The notes: a model not told the origin generated them from the sequence alone. DNA of 64,000 bases from UBA2589 sp038120095 (GCA_038120095.1 JAYOKZ010000001.1:62001-126000), one strand, 5' to 3'. Shown: positions 26,891 to 36,259, numbered from the stretch's first letter. Made by a program: numbers and translations.

Positions 26891-28066
26891 ATGCGCATCG
26901 GCATCGACATCCGCGTCGCTCAGCCCCCGGAGGCCGGCCAGCAGCGAATGCTGTGGCGGCTTGGGTCCTGGCTCGGCTCCGAGGGGCACGACGTCGAGTT
27001 CATCACCGTGCTTCCCCAGCCGGACGGAGTGGTACTGCCGGCGGGGACGAGGCTCAGCACCTGCCACGACCTCTCGCGCGCCGCACTCAGACGCGCGGTC
27101 TCCGATCTTGCCCTCGACGCGTTTCTCATCAACCCGGAACGATCGCGCCGATACCGTGGAATCCCGGCCAATGTCCTTCGTGCTGCCTACGGGACCGAAC
27201 ACTACAAGCAGAATCTCAGGTCCGTCAGGAACCCTGCCGAGGCTGCACTTCGCCGCGGCGCACGACTCGCCCCGTGGACGGTGGCTGATCTCCGTTGGGA
27301 ACGGGCGTTCTACGAGGCCCCTCGGCCGCAGCCGGACGTCGTGTGTCAATCCGAATACATGAAGAGCCAGATCCTCGGTAGCTACCGGATTCCCGAGGAT
27401 CACATCCACATCGTTCCGAATGCGATCGACACCCACGAATACAATCCGGAGCGGAGCGGTGAGCAGCGAGCGGAAATGCGATCACGCTGGAACATCCCCA
27501 GCGACGCCGTCTGTCTCCTTTTTCTCGGCCACAACTTCCGCCGGAAAGGCCTGTGGCAACTCCTGGAGACGGTCGCCCGAATCGGTGAGACCGATCCTCC
27601 CGTGCATCTGCTCGTGGCGGGACGGGGAACGGGCGAAGGCCAGAGGAGAAAAGCCGCATCTCTCGTACGCCAACACGGACTGGAGGGACGCGTTCACCTC
27701 GCCGGCCCGGTACGTCCGGCAGTCCAGGCAATCGCGGCCGCCGATGTTCTGGCCTTCCTGTCATGGCACGACGCCTTCGGATGGGTCGCGCTCGAGGCGA
27801 TGGGATGTGGGATCCCGGTCATCGGGACGCCGTATGCGGGGTCATCGGAGCTGATCGACCATGGCGAGACGGGCCTGATCGTGGACCCGGCCCAACCCGG
27901 AGACGTGGTGGCGGCCATCCGCTCGCTCCTCGACGAACGCACACGGACCCGTATGGGTCGAGCCGCGGCCGCCGCAGCGACCCGGTATGACGAAGCCAAC
28001 TACTTCCGGGCGGTCGAGAGCATCATGAAGACAGCCGCCGAGCGAGCAGACGGCCCGATTCGCTGA
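26891..28066 (+). CDS. GT4-family glycosyltransferase (GT-B fold)
   Basis: A 391-residue enzyme starting at ATG 26891, 4 bases after the DUF579-like stop. An upstream in-frame start at 26765 would lie inside that gene. The N-terminal Rossmann half starts MRIGIDIRVAQPPEAGQQRML. The nucleotide-sugar domain starts near residue 195 and includes LLFLGHNFRRKGLWQLLETV (donor-side GHNFRRKG loop), HLLVAGRG, and the E-x7-E type region SWHDAFGWVALEAMGCGIPVIG, with the second Glu in LEAM. GT4 enzymes use activated sugars with retention. Donor and acceptor are not predictable. With the methyltransferase-like neighbour it suggests synthesis of a methylated glycan. Confidence 0.9.
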   Translation: MRIGIDIRVAQPPEAGQQRMLWRLGSWLGSEGHDVEFITVLPQPDGVVLPAGTRLSTCHDLSRAALRRAVSDLALDAFLINPERSRRYRGIPANVLRAAYGTEHYKQNLRSVRNPAEAALRRGARLAPWTVADLRWERAFYEAPRPQPDVVCQSEYMKSQILGSYRIPEDHIHIVPNAIDTHEYNPERSGEQRAEMRSRWNIPSDAVCLLFLGHNFRRKGLWQLLETVARIGETDPPVHLLVAGRGTGEGQRRKAASLVRQHGLEGRVHLAGPVRPAVQAIAAADVLAFLSWHDAFGWVALEAMGCGIPVIGTPYAGSSELIDHGETGLIVDPAQPGDVVAAIRSLLDERTRTRMGRAAAAAATRYDEANYFRAVESIMKTAAERADGPIR

Positions 28067-28096
28067 CCAGGCCCCAAGCGCGACGATTCGGTTCGT

Positions 28097-28558
28097 CTAC
28101 GGAAGCCGGGAACCCCAGGCGATCCAGTAGTCGTCGATGGAGTCGTCGTCCGTAGCCAGTTCCGCCTCACCCGCCGGCAGACCGTTGAGCTGGAAGATGT
28201 ACGTCAACACGTCCGTCGTCTGCTGACGCGACAGGCTCCACGGATTGTCGTAGGGCATCCGCTCGTTGACGTAGTACCAGAGCTGATAGACCGACTGATC
28301 CTCCCAGCGATCCTTGAAGCCGGTTTCGGTCCAGTCAGCCGAATCATGACACTCGCTGCAGGTCGACCGGAACAGCGCCTCACCCCGGTCAGCCTGAGCG
28401 ACCGTGAAGATCCCGTCGGCCGTCGTCGGATCGACCTCCTCTTCCACCGGCTCGGCTGGAGGAACCGGCGCCTCAGCCGGAGCCTGCGTAGCTGAGGAAC
28501 ACGCGGCGAGCAGCGCGAGTGCACATGCCGCAGTCGCTGAGCGAATGAAGTTGGCCAT
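28097..28558 (-). CDS. Cytochrome c lipoprotein
   Basis: A 153-residue lipoprotein with a signal ending ALALLAAC (Cys20) and a Pro/Glu-rich linker (~22-45). The mono-heme domain has CSECH (Cys67, Cys70, His71), and Met101 in NERMPYDNP is the likely sixth ligand. The rest (LSRQQTTDVLTYIFQLNGLP) is a typical small class I cytochrome c end. As a lipid-anchored carrier it would pass electrons between periplasmic dehydrogenases and the oxidase. No partner is adjacent. It is convergent with the GT4 gene. Confidence 0.9.
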   Translation of the reverse strand: MANFIRSATAACALALLAACSSATQAPAEAPVPPAEPVEEEVDPTTADGIFTVAQADRGEALFRSTCSECHDSADWTETGFKDRWEDQSVYQLWYYVNERMPYDNPWSLSRQQTTDVLTYIFQLNGLPAGEAELATDDDSIDDYWIAWGSRLP

Positions 28559-28725
28559 GGCTGTACGTCACATCGAGAGGATCGAACTACAGAGAATTGA
28601 GTGGAACAGGAATATACCTCATTTGCTGATTCGACACGCCGTTCGTCACTCGATCGAGGGGTCCTCTCCCGCAGCTGATCTCATGTGCCACGAACGATTG
28701 ACGGCCGTCGTGGGTACGTGGGTCC

Positions 28726-29781
28726 ATGGAGATCGGAATCTACTCCTTCGTGGAGACGAGGCTGGACCCGATGACGGGTGGCCAGCGGGAAGCGCGAAGC
28801 CGGATCGATCGAATCCTGGACGAGATCCAGGTCGCGGACGAGGTGGGACTCGACGTGTTCGGCATCGGGGAGCACCACCGTCCGGACTACGTCTCCTCCG
28901 CACCTGCCGTCATCCTCGCCGCTGCAGCAGCTCGCACGAAGAACATCAGGCTGACGAGTGCGGTTACGGTACTCTCGTCGGATGACCCCGTCCGTGTCTT
29001 CCAGGACTTTGCGACGCTCGATCTGATCTCCGGTGGGCGAGCCGAGGTCATCGCCGGACGGGGATCCTTCACCGAATCCTTCCCGCTTTTCGGACAGGAC
29101 CTGCAGGCCTACGACGAGCTCTTCGCAGAGAAGCTGGCATTGTTTCTGGAACTGCGCAGATCCGAGGTGGTCTCCTGGCGTGGACAGCATCGCCCTTCGA
29201 TCGACCGTCGACCGGTGTATCCACGCCCCGTGCAGGATCCACTCCCCCTGTGGATCGCGGTGGGAGGTAACCCGCCCTCCGTGGTCCGAGCCGGCTCCCT
29301 CGGCCTCCCGATGGCCCTCGCCATCATCGGCGGCATGCCGGAGCGCTTCGCACCATTGATCGACCTGTTCCGGGAGGCAGCACGGCACGGTGGCCATGAC
29401 GCCTCGACGCTGCCCGTGAGTATCAATTCACACGGATTTCTCGCCGACGACGGTGACGAAGCTGCCGAACTCGCCTGGCCGGGGTTCTCGGCGACCATGA
29501 ATCGGATCGGCAGGGAACGGGGCTGGCCGCCCCAGTCCCGGACCCAGTTCGACCAGGAACGGGGGTTGCGCGGTGCGATGGTAATGGGAAGCCCGGAGGA
29601 GGTTATCGAGAAGATCCTGTTCCAGCACGAGATCTTCGGACACCAGCGCTTCCTCGTTCAGCTTACGGTCGGCCCCATGGACCACGATCGGGTGCTCCGG
29701 GCGATCGAGCTGCTCGGAACCGTGGTCGCACCTGCCGTCAGGTCTGCGGTCGCCGCTCGGCAGATGCAGCCCGCCGGCTGA
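28726..29781 (+). CDS. LLM-class flavin-dependent oxidoreductase
   Basis: A 351-residue luciferase-like TIM-barrel protein: MEIGIYSFVET, GLDVFGIGEHHRPDYVSSAP, RLTSAVTVLSSDDPVRVFQDFATLD, GRAEVIAGRGSFTESFPLFG, and WIAVGGNPPSVVRAG. These match the bacterial luciferase-like monooxygenase/F420-or-FMN reductase superfamily, the MsnO8/YhbW-like branch. Cofactor (FMN or F420) and substrate cannot be decided from sequence. It stands alone between the cytochrome and the Bat operon and has its own start without a strong ribosome site. Confidence 0.9.
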   Translation: MEIGIYSFVETRLDPMTGGQREARSRIDRILDEIQVADEVGLDVFGIGEHHRPDYVSSAPAVILAAAAARTKNIRLTSAVTVLSSDDPVRVFQDFATLDLISGGRAEVIAGRGSFTESFPLFGQDLQAYDELFAEKLALFLELRRSEVVSWRGQHRPSIDRRPVYPRPVQDPLPLWIAVGGNPPSVVRAGSLGLPMALAIIGGMPERFAPLIDLFREAARHGGHDASTLPVSINSHGFLADDGDEAAELAWPGFSATMNRIGRERGWPPQSRTQFDQERGLRGAMVMGSPEEVIEKILFQHEIFGHQRFLVQLTVGPMDHDRVLRAIELLGTVVAPAVRSAVAARQMQPAG

Positions 29782-29826
29782 CGTCCAGTCCCGCCGTCGG
29801 ACGTCGGTGGGCTCCGTGTCGTCTGC

Positions 29827-30591
29827 TCAGATGGTCTCCATGGCCTCGACTGGAATCCAACCGACCTTTCCATCGTCGAGCACAACCTCGACCCAATCTC
29901 CGGTCCACTGATCGATGCGGACGCGAGTGCCCTCGTGGACCTGAAACAGCGTCAGATCATCATCCGCCGCTGGCGCTGATCGGACAGGAACCGATTCCAC
30001 CAGGACGATCCCGCGCTCTGCCCGACCGACGCCAAGTTCGCGAATGAGCAGTGTCACACCGAAGATCAACAGGATCGGAATCCCGATGACTCTGGACCAC
30101 CGTCCGGCCACGATCATCCGATCTCTGCGAGTGAGCACCTGCAGGATGATGCCCAACGCCACACCGAGCCACGCGCTCGCCACCACAAGCAGGAGCAGAG
30201 AGGTCGGCATCAGATTGACCCAGGTGTTCGCCATGGAGACGAGCCAGAACGCAGGCATCGGGTCGATCGCATCGACCGTCACGGAGCGAGCCAGCTCGAG
30301 ATTGGCGCGAGTGTCGAGGTCGCCGGGAGACAGTTGGAGCGCCCGCTCCCAATGGAGAATGGCAGGGCCGAGCGCGCCCGACTTGAAGTACGCGTTGCCG
30401 AGATTGTACTCGAGTCCGGCACTCGTGAAGCCCCCGGCCAGAACGTTCTCGTACGCTTCGATCGCTGACCGGAAGTCACCTTCCTGATAGGCGAGGTTGC
30501 CTCGTTCCACGATCTCGTCCTGGCCCGCGAGGAATGCCGGGACCATGAACAGAAGCGCCGCACCGGAGAGACTCGAGCGCCGGATCCTCAT
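29827..30591 (-). CDS. batE: BatE-like TPR protein with SH3-like C-terminus
   Basis: A 254-residue membrane protein. The signal/anchor is ALLFMVPAFLAG, then TPR repeats (ERGNLAYQEGDFRSAIEAYENVL, LEYNLGNAYFKSGALGPAILHWERAL). Two membrane helices follow (~130-155 and ~168-185), then a C-terminal bacterial SH3-like domain (SVPVRSAPAADDDLTLFQVHEGTRVRI...GWIPVEAMETI). This is the layout of BatE, last gene of the Bacteroides aerotolerance (Bat) operon. The start overlaps the BatD stop (ATGA). Its role in the MoxR/Bat membrane complex is inferred from operon position. The symbol is assigned by family and order. Confidence 0.85.
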   Translation of the reverse strand: MRIRRSSLSGAALLFMVPAFLAGQDEIVERGNLAYQEGDFRSAIEAYENVLAGGFTSAGLEYNLGNAYFKSGALGPAILHWERALQLSPGDLDTRANLELARSVTVDAIDPMPAFWLVSMANTWVNLMPTSLLLLVVASAWLGVALGIILQVLTRRDRMIVAGRWSRVIGIPILLIFGVTLLIRELGVGRAERGIVLVESVPVRSAPAADDDLTLFQVHEGTRVRIDQWTGDWVEVVLDDGKVGWIPVEAMETI

Positions 30592-32381
30592 CGGACAACC
30601 CGCTCAAAGTCATCCATCAGCCGCTCCACCTGCTCGAGGAAACGTGGTTCCTCATCGGGATCCCCGGTCGGAGGAGCGAAGCGCTGACGATCGCATTGCG
30701 CCAGGCAATCGATGACATCCTCACGCAACGAAAGGGGGGCCCCGACGTCCTCGAGTGCTCGTTCGATCGATACCGACTCGAGCCCCGCTTCCGCCAGATT
30801 CAGTCGGTCCGAGATGAGGCCGGAAAGGGCGCGTGCCACCTCCGCATAAAAAGCACGACGCTCGTCCTGCCCAGCCAGCTTTCGAGCCTCGGCGAGGCGC
30901 CGGCGTGCCACACGACCCGCCCGTCTCCCGCGAGCATACGCAACGTCTCCCTCCAGCAGGTCCCAATGGCGGCGTAGAGCCACCGAACCGGCGATCCCGA
31001 CGAGGGGAAGGAGAGCGAAGATCCAGAAGCCGGCCCCAGTGACAGGGGAGCGCCCGCTGCGCGCGAGGTCGAGTGAGCCGAGCCGGATGAACCGGATATC
31101 CTGTCGCAACTGCTCCACACCCCCACGGCTCAGTGCCGAAGCGCCACCGGGGAGCGTGCCCGAGACCTTGAGCGGGATCGCGTCGCTGGATGCCTCACGA
31201 TAGGTGCCGTTCGAGGGGTCGAAGTATGCGAACATCACCGGCGGCAGCTGTCGCTGCCCGGGGGCCCTCGGGATGACGACGTACTCGAACGTCTTGGCAC
31301 CGGACAACCCATCGCCCGCCACACCGAGTGTCTCGGAGATTTCTGGCGGAAAGACCTCGAAATCATCCGGCAGCCCCAGCGCCGGCGGGGTGATCCCGCG
31401 CAGATGTCCATCACCACTCACCCGCACGGTCAGGGTCACTGCCTCATTCGCGTCCACAGAGTCGCGGTCCACGTCTGCCGTCACGCGAAGCTGACCCACA
31501 ACCCCCGTGAAGTCGTCAGGTCGACCCGGGGGCAAGGCGAGGACATCGATGGTGAGCGGGTTCGAGAGCACCGTCACAGGGACCGTGGTCGAGCCGAAGA
31601 GTGAGGACCGACCGAAGATTCGCTCGAACGGGTCCCTCCCGGTCTGGACCCGCACCGCGGCCTCGATCCCAATCGGTTCGAGGGTGCGCTCGCCCGGCCC
31701 GGTGGGCACGAGCGCGACTCGGCGAACCACGGCGGTCACGTACTGCTCTCCGTCACGCGTCCGCTCCTCGACCTGAGGCGAACCCTCGGGGGAAACATCC
31801 TCGACCCAGAAGCCTGCCGGCTCGGGGACTGCCGTCATGCCGAAGTTCGTGACGTCGACCCGTGTCCAGATCCGGTATTCGACGATGAACGGTTCCCCCT
31901 CTCTCACGGTGGAGCGAGACGCCTCCGCAGTGATGAAGAGATCTTCCGGTGCAATGCCATTTGTGGACTCTCCACGAGCTCCGTCGGCGGAAACCGTGAG
32001 AGGGATGGGGTCGGTCCGGAATGACTGACCCTCTGCAACGATGTCGATCGACGAAACCGTGTGCTCACCCTCGACGAGCGCCTGATACCGATGCTGGACC
32101 GTTACGGAGACGGTGGTGCGCCCATTCACCATCTGAACGGAGGACTGGGTGTTCGAACCCAGGAAACGAGCGAAGGAACCGAGGTCCGGCGGCCGCACGT
32201 CCCGGTTCATCGATTGAGTTCCGGTGACCTCGACGTTCACGACGAACGCCGATCCGACGGCAACGGTCCTACCCGGCGTAACGAATGCGCGCGCGCCGAC
32301 ACTCTGTCCCACGACAGGTGCACCCCAGAGGAGGAAGGCAAGAGCGAGGCCCACAGGGGACCACGGGAGCGTACGCCTCAC
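30588..32381 (-). CDS. batD: BatD-family protein (aerotolerance operon)
   Basis: A ~597-residue secreted/membrane protein starting at one of two tandem GTG codons (32384 or 32381). The latter gives the 4-base GTGA overlap with BatC typical of this region. The signal is LALAFLLWGAPVVGQ. The large periplasmic part has repeated beta-sandwich units of the BatD/oxygen-tolerance type: GSAFVVNVEVTG, PFIVEYRIWTRVD, DANEAVTLTVRVSGDGHL, and FEYVVIPRAPGQRQLPPV. A single membrane helix (GFWIFALLPLVGIAGSVAL, ~residue 460) is followed by a helical cytosolic tail. It probably assembles with BatA/BatB vWA proteins at the membrane. This is known by association only. Confidence 0.88.
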   Translation of the reverse strand: MRRTLPWSPVGLALAFLLWGAPVVGQSVGARAFVTPGRTVAVGSAFVVNVEVTGTQSMNRDVRPPDLGSFARFLGSNTQSSVQMVNGRTTVSVTVQHRYQALVEGEHTVSSIDIVAEGQSFRTDPIPLTVSADGARGESTNGIAPEDLFITAEASRSTVREGEPFIVEYRIWTRVDVTNFGMTAVPEPAGFWVEDVSPEGSPQVEERTRDGEQYVTAVVRRVALVPTGPGERTLEPIGIEAAVRVQTGRDPFERIFGRSSLFGSTTVPVTVLSNPLTIDVLALPPGRPDDFTGVVGQLRVTADVDRDSVDANEAVTLTVRVSGDGHLRGITPPALGLPDDFEVFPPEISETLGVAGDGLSGAKTFEYVVIPRAPGQRQLPPVMFAYFDPSNGTYREASSDAIPLKVSGTLPGGASALSRGGVEQLRQDIRFIRLGSLDLARSGRSPVTGAGFWIFALLPLVGIAGSVALRRHWDLLEGDVAYARGRRAGRVARRRLAEARKLAGQDERRAFYAEVARALSGLISDRLNLAEAGLESVSIERALEDVGAPLSLREDVIDCLAQCDRQRFAPPTGDPDEEPRFLEQVERLMDDFERVVR

Positions 32382-33226
32382 CACGGCTTCCTCGGGCGGC
32401 GTCCCCGAGCCGAGAGCCGCTTCCGGTTCACGTCCTCCGGGTCTTCCTCGATGGCATCGAGCAGTCGCTCCGCCTCCTCGGGCGTCATCTCGGTCTGCCG
32501 GGGCTCCGGCTCCCCCGACGGAGGCTCCTCGCCTTGGGGCGGGGACGTGTCCTGATCATCCGGCTCCTGTTCCCCATCGGCCGGATCCTGATTCTCCTGA
32601 CCCTGGTCCTGATCTTCAGAGTCCTGCTGACCCTCGGAATCCTGCTCGTCCTGCTGCTCGTCCTCGTCTTCCGAATCGCCGTCCTGCTGCTGCTCCTGCT
32701 GCTCCTGCTGCTGCATCTGCTCGAGGACTCGCTCCAGGTTGTGCTTCGCATCACTGTCCCCGGGGTCCAGCCTCAACGCCTGCTTGAAGGCTTCGAGGCT
32801 CTGCTCCAGCTGCTGCTCCCGGTACAGGGCGTTTCCCAGGTTGTACCACGCCGATGAGGCGAGGCGCGGATCCCCCGTCTCGATCGCGCGCTGGTACGCC
32901 TCCATCGCGCGCTGATAATCGGCCCCCTGATACAACGCGTTCCCGTCGTTGAATGGGATGATCGGAGATCCGGGGGCCTCGGCCATGGCTTCGAGGTACT
33001 TCTGATGAGCCTCGGCAAACCGTCCCTCCTCGTAGAGCCGGTTCCCCTCCCTGACACGTTCGCGACCTGCCTGCCCCGCGACGGGCATCGCAACCACCCC
33101 CACAGCGAGGATCAGCGCGGCGAGCCAGACAAGCCCCATGGCGCTCGTGCCCGGGACCACCGCATGCCGACCACCTCGCACGCTGCTCACTTCGGGCTCC
33201 TGCCCGATCCCCGACAACTGTCTCAT
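32378..33226 (-). CDS. batC: BatC-like TPR protein with long acidic/Gln-rich tail
   Basis: A 282-residue protein starting at ATG 33226, where ATGA overlaps the BatB stop and GGGAGG lies 5 bases upstream. The GTG 18 bases earlier is less likely. There is a hydrophobic segment (LVWLAALILAVGVVAMPVAGQ), then three TPR units (GNRLYEEGRFAEAHQKYLEA, GNALYQGADYQRAMEAYQRA, GNALYREQQLEQSLEAFKQA). The second half is low complexity, with a Gln/Glu/Asp run (QQQEQQEQQQDGDSEDEDEQ onward), and ends in the basic RKRLSARGRRPRKPW. It is predicted to be a disordered periplasmic linker in the Bat complex. Confidence 0.87.
   Translation of the reverse strand: MRQLSGIGQEPEVSSVRGGRHAVVPGTSAMGLVWLAALILAVGVVAMPVAGQAGRERVREGNRLYEEGRFAEAHQKYLEAMAEAPGSPIIPFNDGNALYQGADYQRAMEAYQRAIETGDPRLASSAWYNLGNALYREQQLEQSLEAFKQALRLDPGDSDAKHNLERVLEQMQQQEQQEQQQDGDSEDEDEQQDEQDSEGQQDSEDQDQGQENQDPADGEQEPDDQDTSPPQGEEPPSGEPEPRQTEMTPEEAERLLDAIEEDPEDVNRKRLSARGRRPRKPW
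32683..32713 (-). repeat. CTG/CTC triplet-rich tract encoding Gln/Glu repeats
   Basis: A near-triplet repeat tract (ctgctgctgctcctgctgct and following bases on the + strand) encodes the Gln-rich tail of BatC. It is prone to length change by slippage. Confidence 0.6.
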
Positions 33227-34248
33227 TCGAACCTCCCGACCCACTCGCGGTGCTCCATCCTCCGGTCGAAGAGCAGAGCCTCCGACAGAAGCAGCAGCAG
33301 CGCCAGAGCAAGGAAAATCTGGTACTGCTCTTCGAAGCGTGTCACCTCCCGAGCGTCGAACTCCTCACCCTCACCACTCGCAATGCGATCGATCAGCTGG
33401 TCCAGAGCCGTCCCGTCAGCGCTGGCGCGCACGACCGTCGCACCCGCGTCATCCGCGAGGTTCTGAAGAGCTCCCTCACCGACCCGAGTCGTCACGACGC
33501 TTCCGGCTTCATCACGCAGAAAGCCCTGTTGTGCCCCACGTTCATCGTAGACCGGAATCGGCGCTCCTTCGTTCGTTCCGATCACCACGATATACACATC
33601 GATCGCACGAAGTTCGGAGAGGATATCGCTGAAGTCGTCCTCGTGATCTTCGGCATCCGTGACCAGGACGAGAACGCGAGCCTCGCGAGCGCCCTTCTCC
33701 AGCGCCTCCAACGAGGTTCGAAGGGCCGCACCGAGGTCCGTCCCCTGAATCGGCATCAGGCCCGGTGTCATCGCATTCAGGAACATACCCGCCGCGCGGT
33801 AGTCCATGGTCAGCGGACTCTGTACGAACGCGTCGGCTGCGAAGGCAACGAGTCCGATGCGGTCTCCGCTGAGGCCCTCCATCAACCGGTAGACCGCAAG
33901 GCGCGCCCTCTCGAGACGATTCGGTGATACGTCCTGTGCAAGCATGGACTGCGAAAGGTCGATCGCCACTACGATGTCCTGACCCGAGCTTCGGATCGTC
34001 TCGACCCGGCTGCCGAACTGTGGCCGTGCCAGAGCGATGGGCAGCAGGGCGACCGCCGCGATCCGCATCGACCACTTCCAACGGCGTGCAACGATGTCGA
34101 CAGAACTCGTGAGTTGCTGAACGAGATCTGAATCAGCAAATGCCTCGAGGGCACGGCGGCGCGAGGCTGATGCCCTCAAGACCGCCAAAACCAGAACCGG
34201 CACGAGGGTGAGGGCCCACAGCCAACCGGGGTCGTTGAAACGGAACAT
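33223..34248 (-). CDS. batB: BatB, von Willebrand factor A membrane protein
   Basis: A 341-residue inner-membrane protein. The N-terminal helices (LWALTLVPVLVLAVL and WSMRIAAVALLPIALARPQFG) are followed by a vWA domain with an intact MIDAS motif, Asp97-Ser99-Ser101 in AIDLSQSML, then GLVAFAADAFVQSPLTMD and VLVTDAEDHEDDF. A C-terminal helix is present (IFLALALLLLLSEALLF). It has the same plan as the preceding BatA, to which it is joined by a TGATG overlap. The pair are presumed partners in a metal-dependent complex driven by the MoxR ATPase. Confidence 0.9.
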   Translation of the reverse strand: MFRFNDPGWLWALTLVPVLVLAVLRASASRRRALEAFADSDLVQQLTSSVDIVARRWKWSMRIAAVALLPIALARPQFGSRVETIRSSGQDIVVAIDLSQSMLAQDVSPNRLERARLAVYRLMEGLSGDRIGLVAFAADAFVQSPLTMDYRAAGMFLNAMTPGLMPIQGTDLGAALRTSLEALEKGAREARVLVLVTDAEDHEDDFSDILSELRAIDVYIVVIGTNEGAPIPVYDERGAQQGFLRDEAGSVVTTRVGEGALQNLADDAGATVVRASADGTALDQLIDRIASGEGEEFDAREVTRFEEQYQIFLALALLLLLSEALLFDRRMEHREWVGRFE

Positions 34249-35234
34249 CAGGGCAGCCTGCGAAACACGGTCTGGGCAAGCCCGAGTTCGGTCACGAGCA
34301 GCAGGAGGCCAAGGCCGAGCGGCAGAGGGAACCGCTCGTCGAATTGCGTAAAATTCTGGATCTCGATCTCTGTTCGCTCCAGTTCATCGATTTCCGCGTA
34401 GATCTCCTGCAGACTCTCCGTGTCCGTCGCGCGGAAATAACGTCCCCCCGTGAGTTCGGCGACCTCGTTCAGTGTCGGCTCGTCAATGTCGACGCGCATG
34501 TTCGCGTACCGTGTCCCTCCGAGAGGGTCCTGAACCGGAACTCGGGCCGTTCCCTGTGACCCCGCTCCGATCGTGTACACCCGTATGCCCAGAGCCTGAG
34601 CCATCTGCGCAGCCGTCACCGGGCCGATCTCCCCACGGTTCGACCGTCCGTCCGTGAGAAGTACGACGACCTTGGACTGGGCATCTGACGCCTGCAGGCG
34701 TTTGACCGCGGTCGCCAACCCCATGCCGACCGCCGTCCCGTCCTCGATCATTCCGGTCTCCAGTTCCTCCATCAGCGACTGAACGACATCGTAGTCGAAG
34801 GTGAGCGGAGCCTGGGTGAAGGCCTGCCCGGCGAACGCAACGAGCCCGATGCGGTCGTTGACCCGCCCCCCCGCGAACTCCGCTCCCACTCGCTTTGCGG
34901 CCTCGAGTCTATTCGGCTCCAGGTCTTCCGCGAGCATCGAACTCGATACGTCGAGGACCATCACGATATCGATCCCTTCGGTCAGAACGTTTTCCGTTGT
35001 GATCCCGGTCTGCGGGCGTGCGAGGGCGACCACGAACGCGGCGAGGGCTGCACCGCGAAGTGTCCGTGGTACGAGCGTAGCCCATCGGACCGGAGTCACC
35101 TGAGCCTCTCGCACCGCATCGACGGCAGCGTAACGGATCGAAGCTGCCCGTCGACCGTGACGAGCACGGAGCCAGAACACTACGGGAAGAAGCAGGAGGA
35201 GACCGAGCACCGCAGGATCTTCGAAACGAAACAT
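34248..35234 (-). CDS. batA: BatA, von Willebrand factor A membrane protein
   Basis: A 328-residue membrane protein beginning MFRFEDPAVLGLLLLLPVVFWL, the usual BatA start. The vWA domain has the MIDAS Asp95-Ser97-Ser99 (VLDVSSSML) and continues through GLVAFAGQAFTQAPLTFDYD and VVLLTDGRSNRGEIGP. A helix near the C-terminus (PLPLGLGLLLLVTELGLAQ) completes it. One-base TGATG overlaps join it to the BatD-like gene upstream and to BatB downstream. The role in oxidative or envelope stress is known by association for the Bat family, and the biochemistry is unresolved. Confidence 0.9.
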   Translation of the reverse strand: MFRFEDPAVLGLLLLLPVVFWLRARHGRRAASIRYAAVDAVREAQVTPVRWATLVPRTLRGAALAAFVVALARPQTGITTENVLTEGIDIVMVLDVSSSMLAEDLEPNRLEAAKRVGAEFAGGRVNDRIGLVAFAGQAFTQAPLTFDYDVVQSLMEELETGMIEDGTAVGMGLATAVKRLQASDAQSKVVVLLTDGRSNRGEIGPVTAAQMAQALGIRVYTIGAGSQGTARVPVQDPLGGTRYANMRVDIDEPTLNEVAELTGGRYFRATDTESLQEIYAEIDELERTEIEIQNFTQFDERFPLPLGLGLLLLVTELGLAQTVFRRLP

Positions 35235-36259
35235 CAGTCGATCGACTCCAACGGCGATCCGGAGTCGCTCACGGCCTCGTCAGAGGGGACGACCTCGTCA
35301 CGATCGCTCTCGGGCATCGAGCCCCGTACGAGTTCGCGGCCAAGCTCCACGACCTGTGTCGCGACTTCGGGCGCAGGTCGAACTTTCGCGAACTTCACGA
35401 GGTCACAGCGATCAAGAAAGCGGCGAAGATCCTCTCGAAATTCGGGCACTGTGTCTCCATCCCTCAGTGCCTCGACGATCTCCCACGTCGTCATCTCCAG
35501 CGCAGTCACGCCAAACCGGGCCTCGAGATATCGACGCAGGATATCCGACGCTTCAATGTGATACTCCTTCACCGCACCCCGCATCAGGAGGTCGGAGGCC
35601 TGCAGGCTGTCCAGCGCCTCGAGAGCGACCTCATGAGGCGGCCGTGGCGGTGGCCCGGCCTCCACGACCGCCACACCCGAGCGGGCCCGGGCCCATCTGC
35701 GATACAGCCACGCGCCGACCACGCCCGCCACGAGGAGAGCCACGATCCAGCCTGTCACGCGCAATACGCTGACCGGGATCATCAGTGGTCCCCGGATTTC
35801 ACGAATATCACCGGTCTCGTCCTGACCGACCGTTACCACCTCGACCGCGAAACCGTCGGTACTCACCGTCTGGCGCTCGCCGGCCCCGTCATCGACGGCG
35901 ATCGCGAAGGAGGGGAGATCCAGTTCACCCAGTTCGAACGCGGTCAGAACGAAGCTCGCCGACGAGATCCGGCGTTCACCCTCGAACTCCATCGGCAAGA
36001 CCTGAGCACCCAGCAACTCGAAGGGACGGAGATCCAGCGAGTCCGGCCAGATGACCGACGCGTCCGCGGGGTGGCTGACCCTCACGGACAGGGTGATCCG
36101 ATCACCTACGGTGATGAGGGTGGTATCGAGATCGGTGCGTATGCCGACCTGTGCTGCCACGGGTACCGACAGAAGGCAGACCGATGCGGACGCCAGGTAG
36201 ACGCACATGAGGACACGCCGCACGCGGATGGAGCGGGCCCTCTGGACGATCCTCGTCAT
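35234..36259 (-). CDS. BatD-like/DUF4381-like membrane protein
   Basis: A 341-residue protein between the DUF58 and batA genes. It has a signal peptide (ASASVCLLSVPVAAQ) and an N-terminal beta domain similar to BatD units (TLITVGDRITLSVRVSHP). One membrane helix follows (VTGWIVALLVAGVVGAWLY, ~165-185). A cytosolic helical part resembles the DUF4381-type tail (AVKEYHIEASDILRRYLEARFGVTALEMTTWE, FLDRCDLVKFAKV). It fills the position between DUF58 and BatA commonly held by such proteins. It is joined by ATGA to DUF58 and TGATG to batA. This would be the second BatD-like protein in one operon. Confidence 0.78.
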   Translation of the reverse strand: MTRIVQRARSIRVRRVLMCVYLASASVCLLSVPVAAQVGIRTDLDTTLITVGDRITLSVRVSHPADASVIWPDSLDLRPFELLGAQVLPMEFEGERRISSASFVLTAFELGELDLPSFAIAVDDGAGERQTVSTDGFAVEVVTVGQDETGDIREIRGPLMIPVSVLRVTGWIVALLVAGVVGAWLYRRWARARSGVAVVEAGPPPRPPHEVALEALDSLQASDLLMRGAVKEYHIEASDILRRYLEARFGVTALEMTTWEIVEALRDGDTVPEFREDLRRFLDRCDLVKFAKVRPAPEVATQVVELGRELVRGSMPESDRDEVVPSDEAVSDSGSPLESID

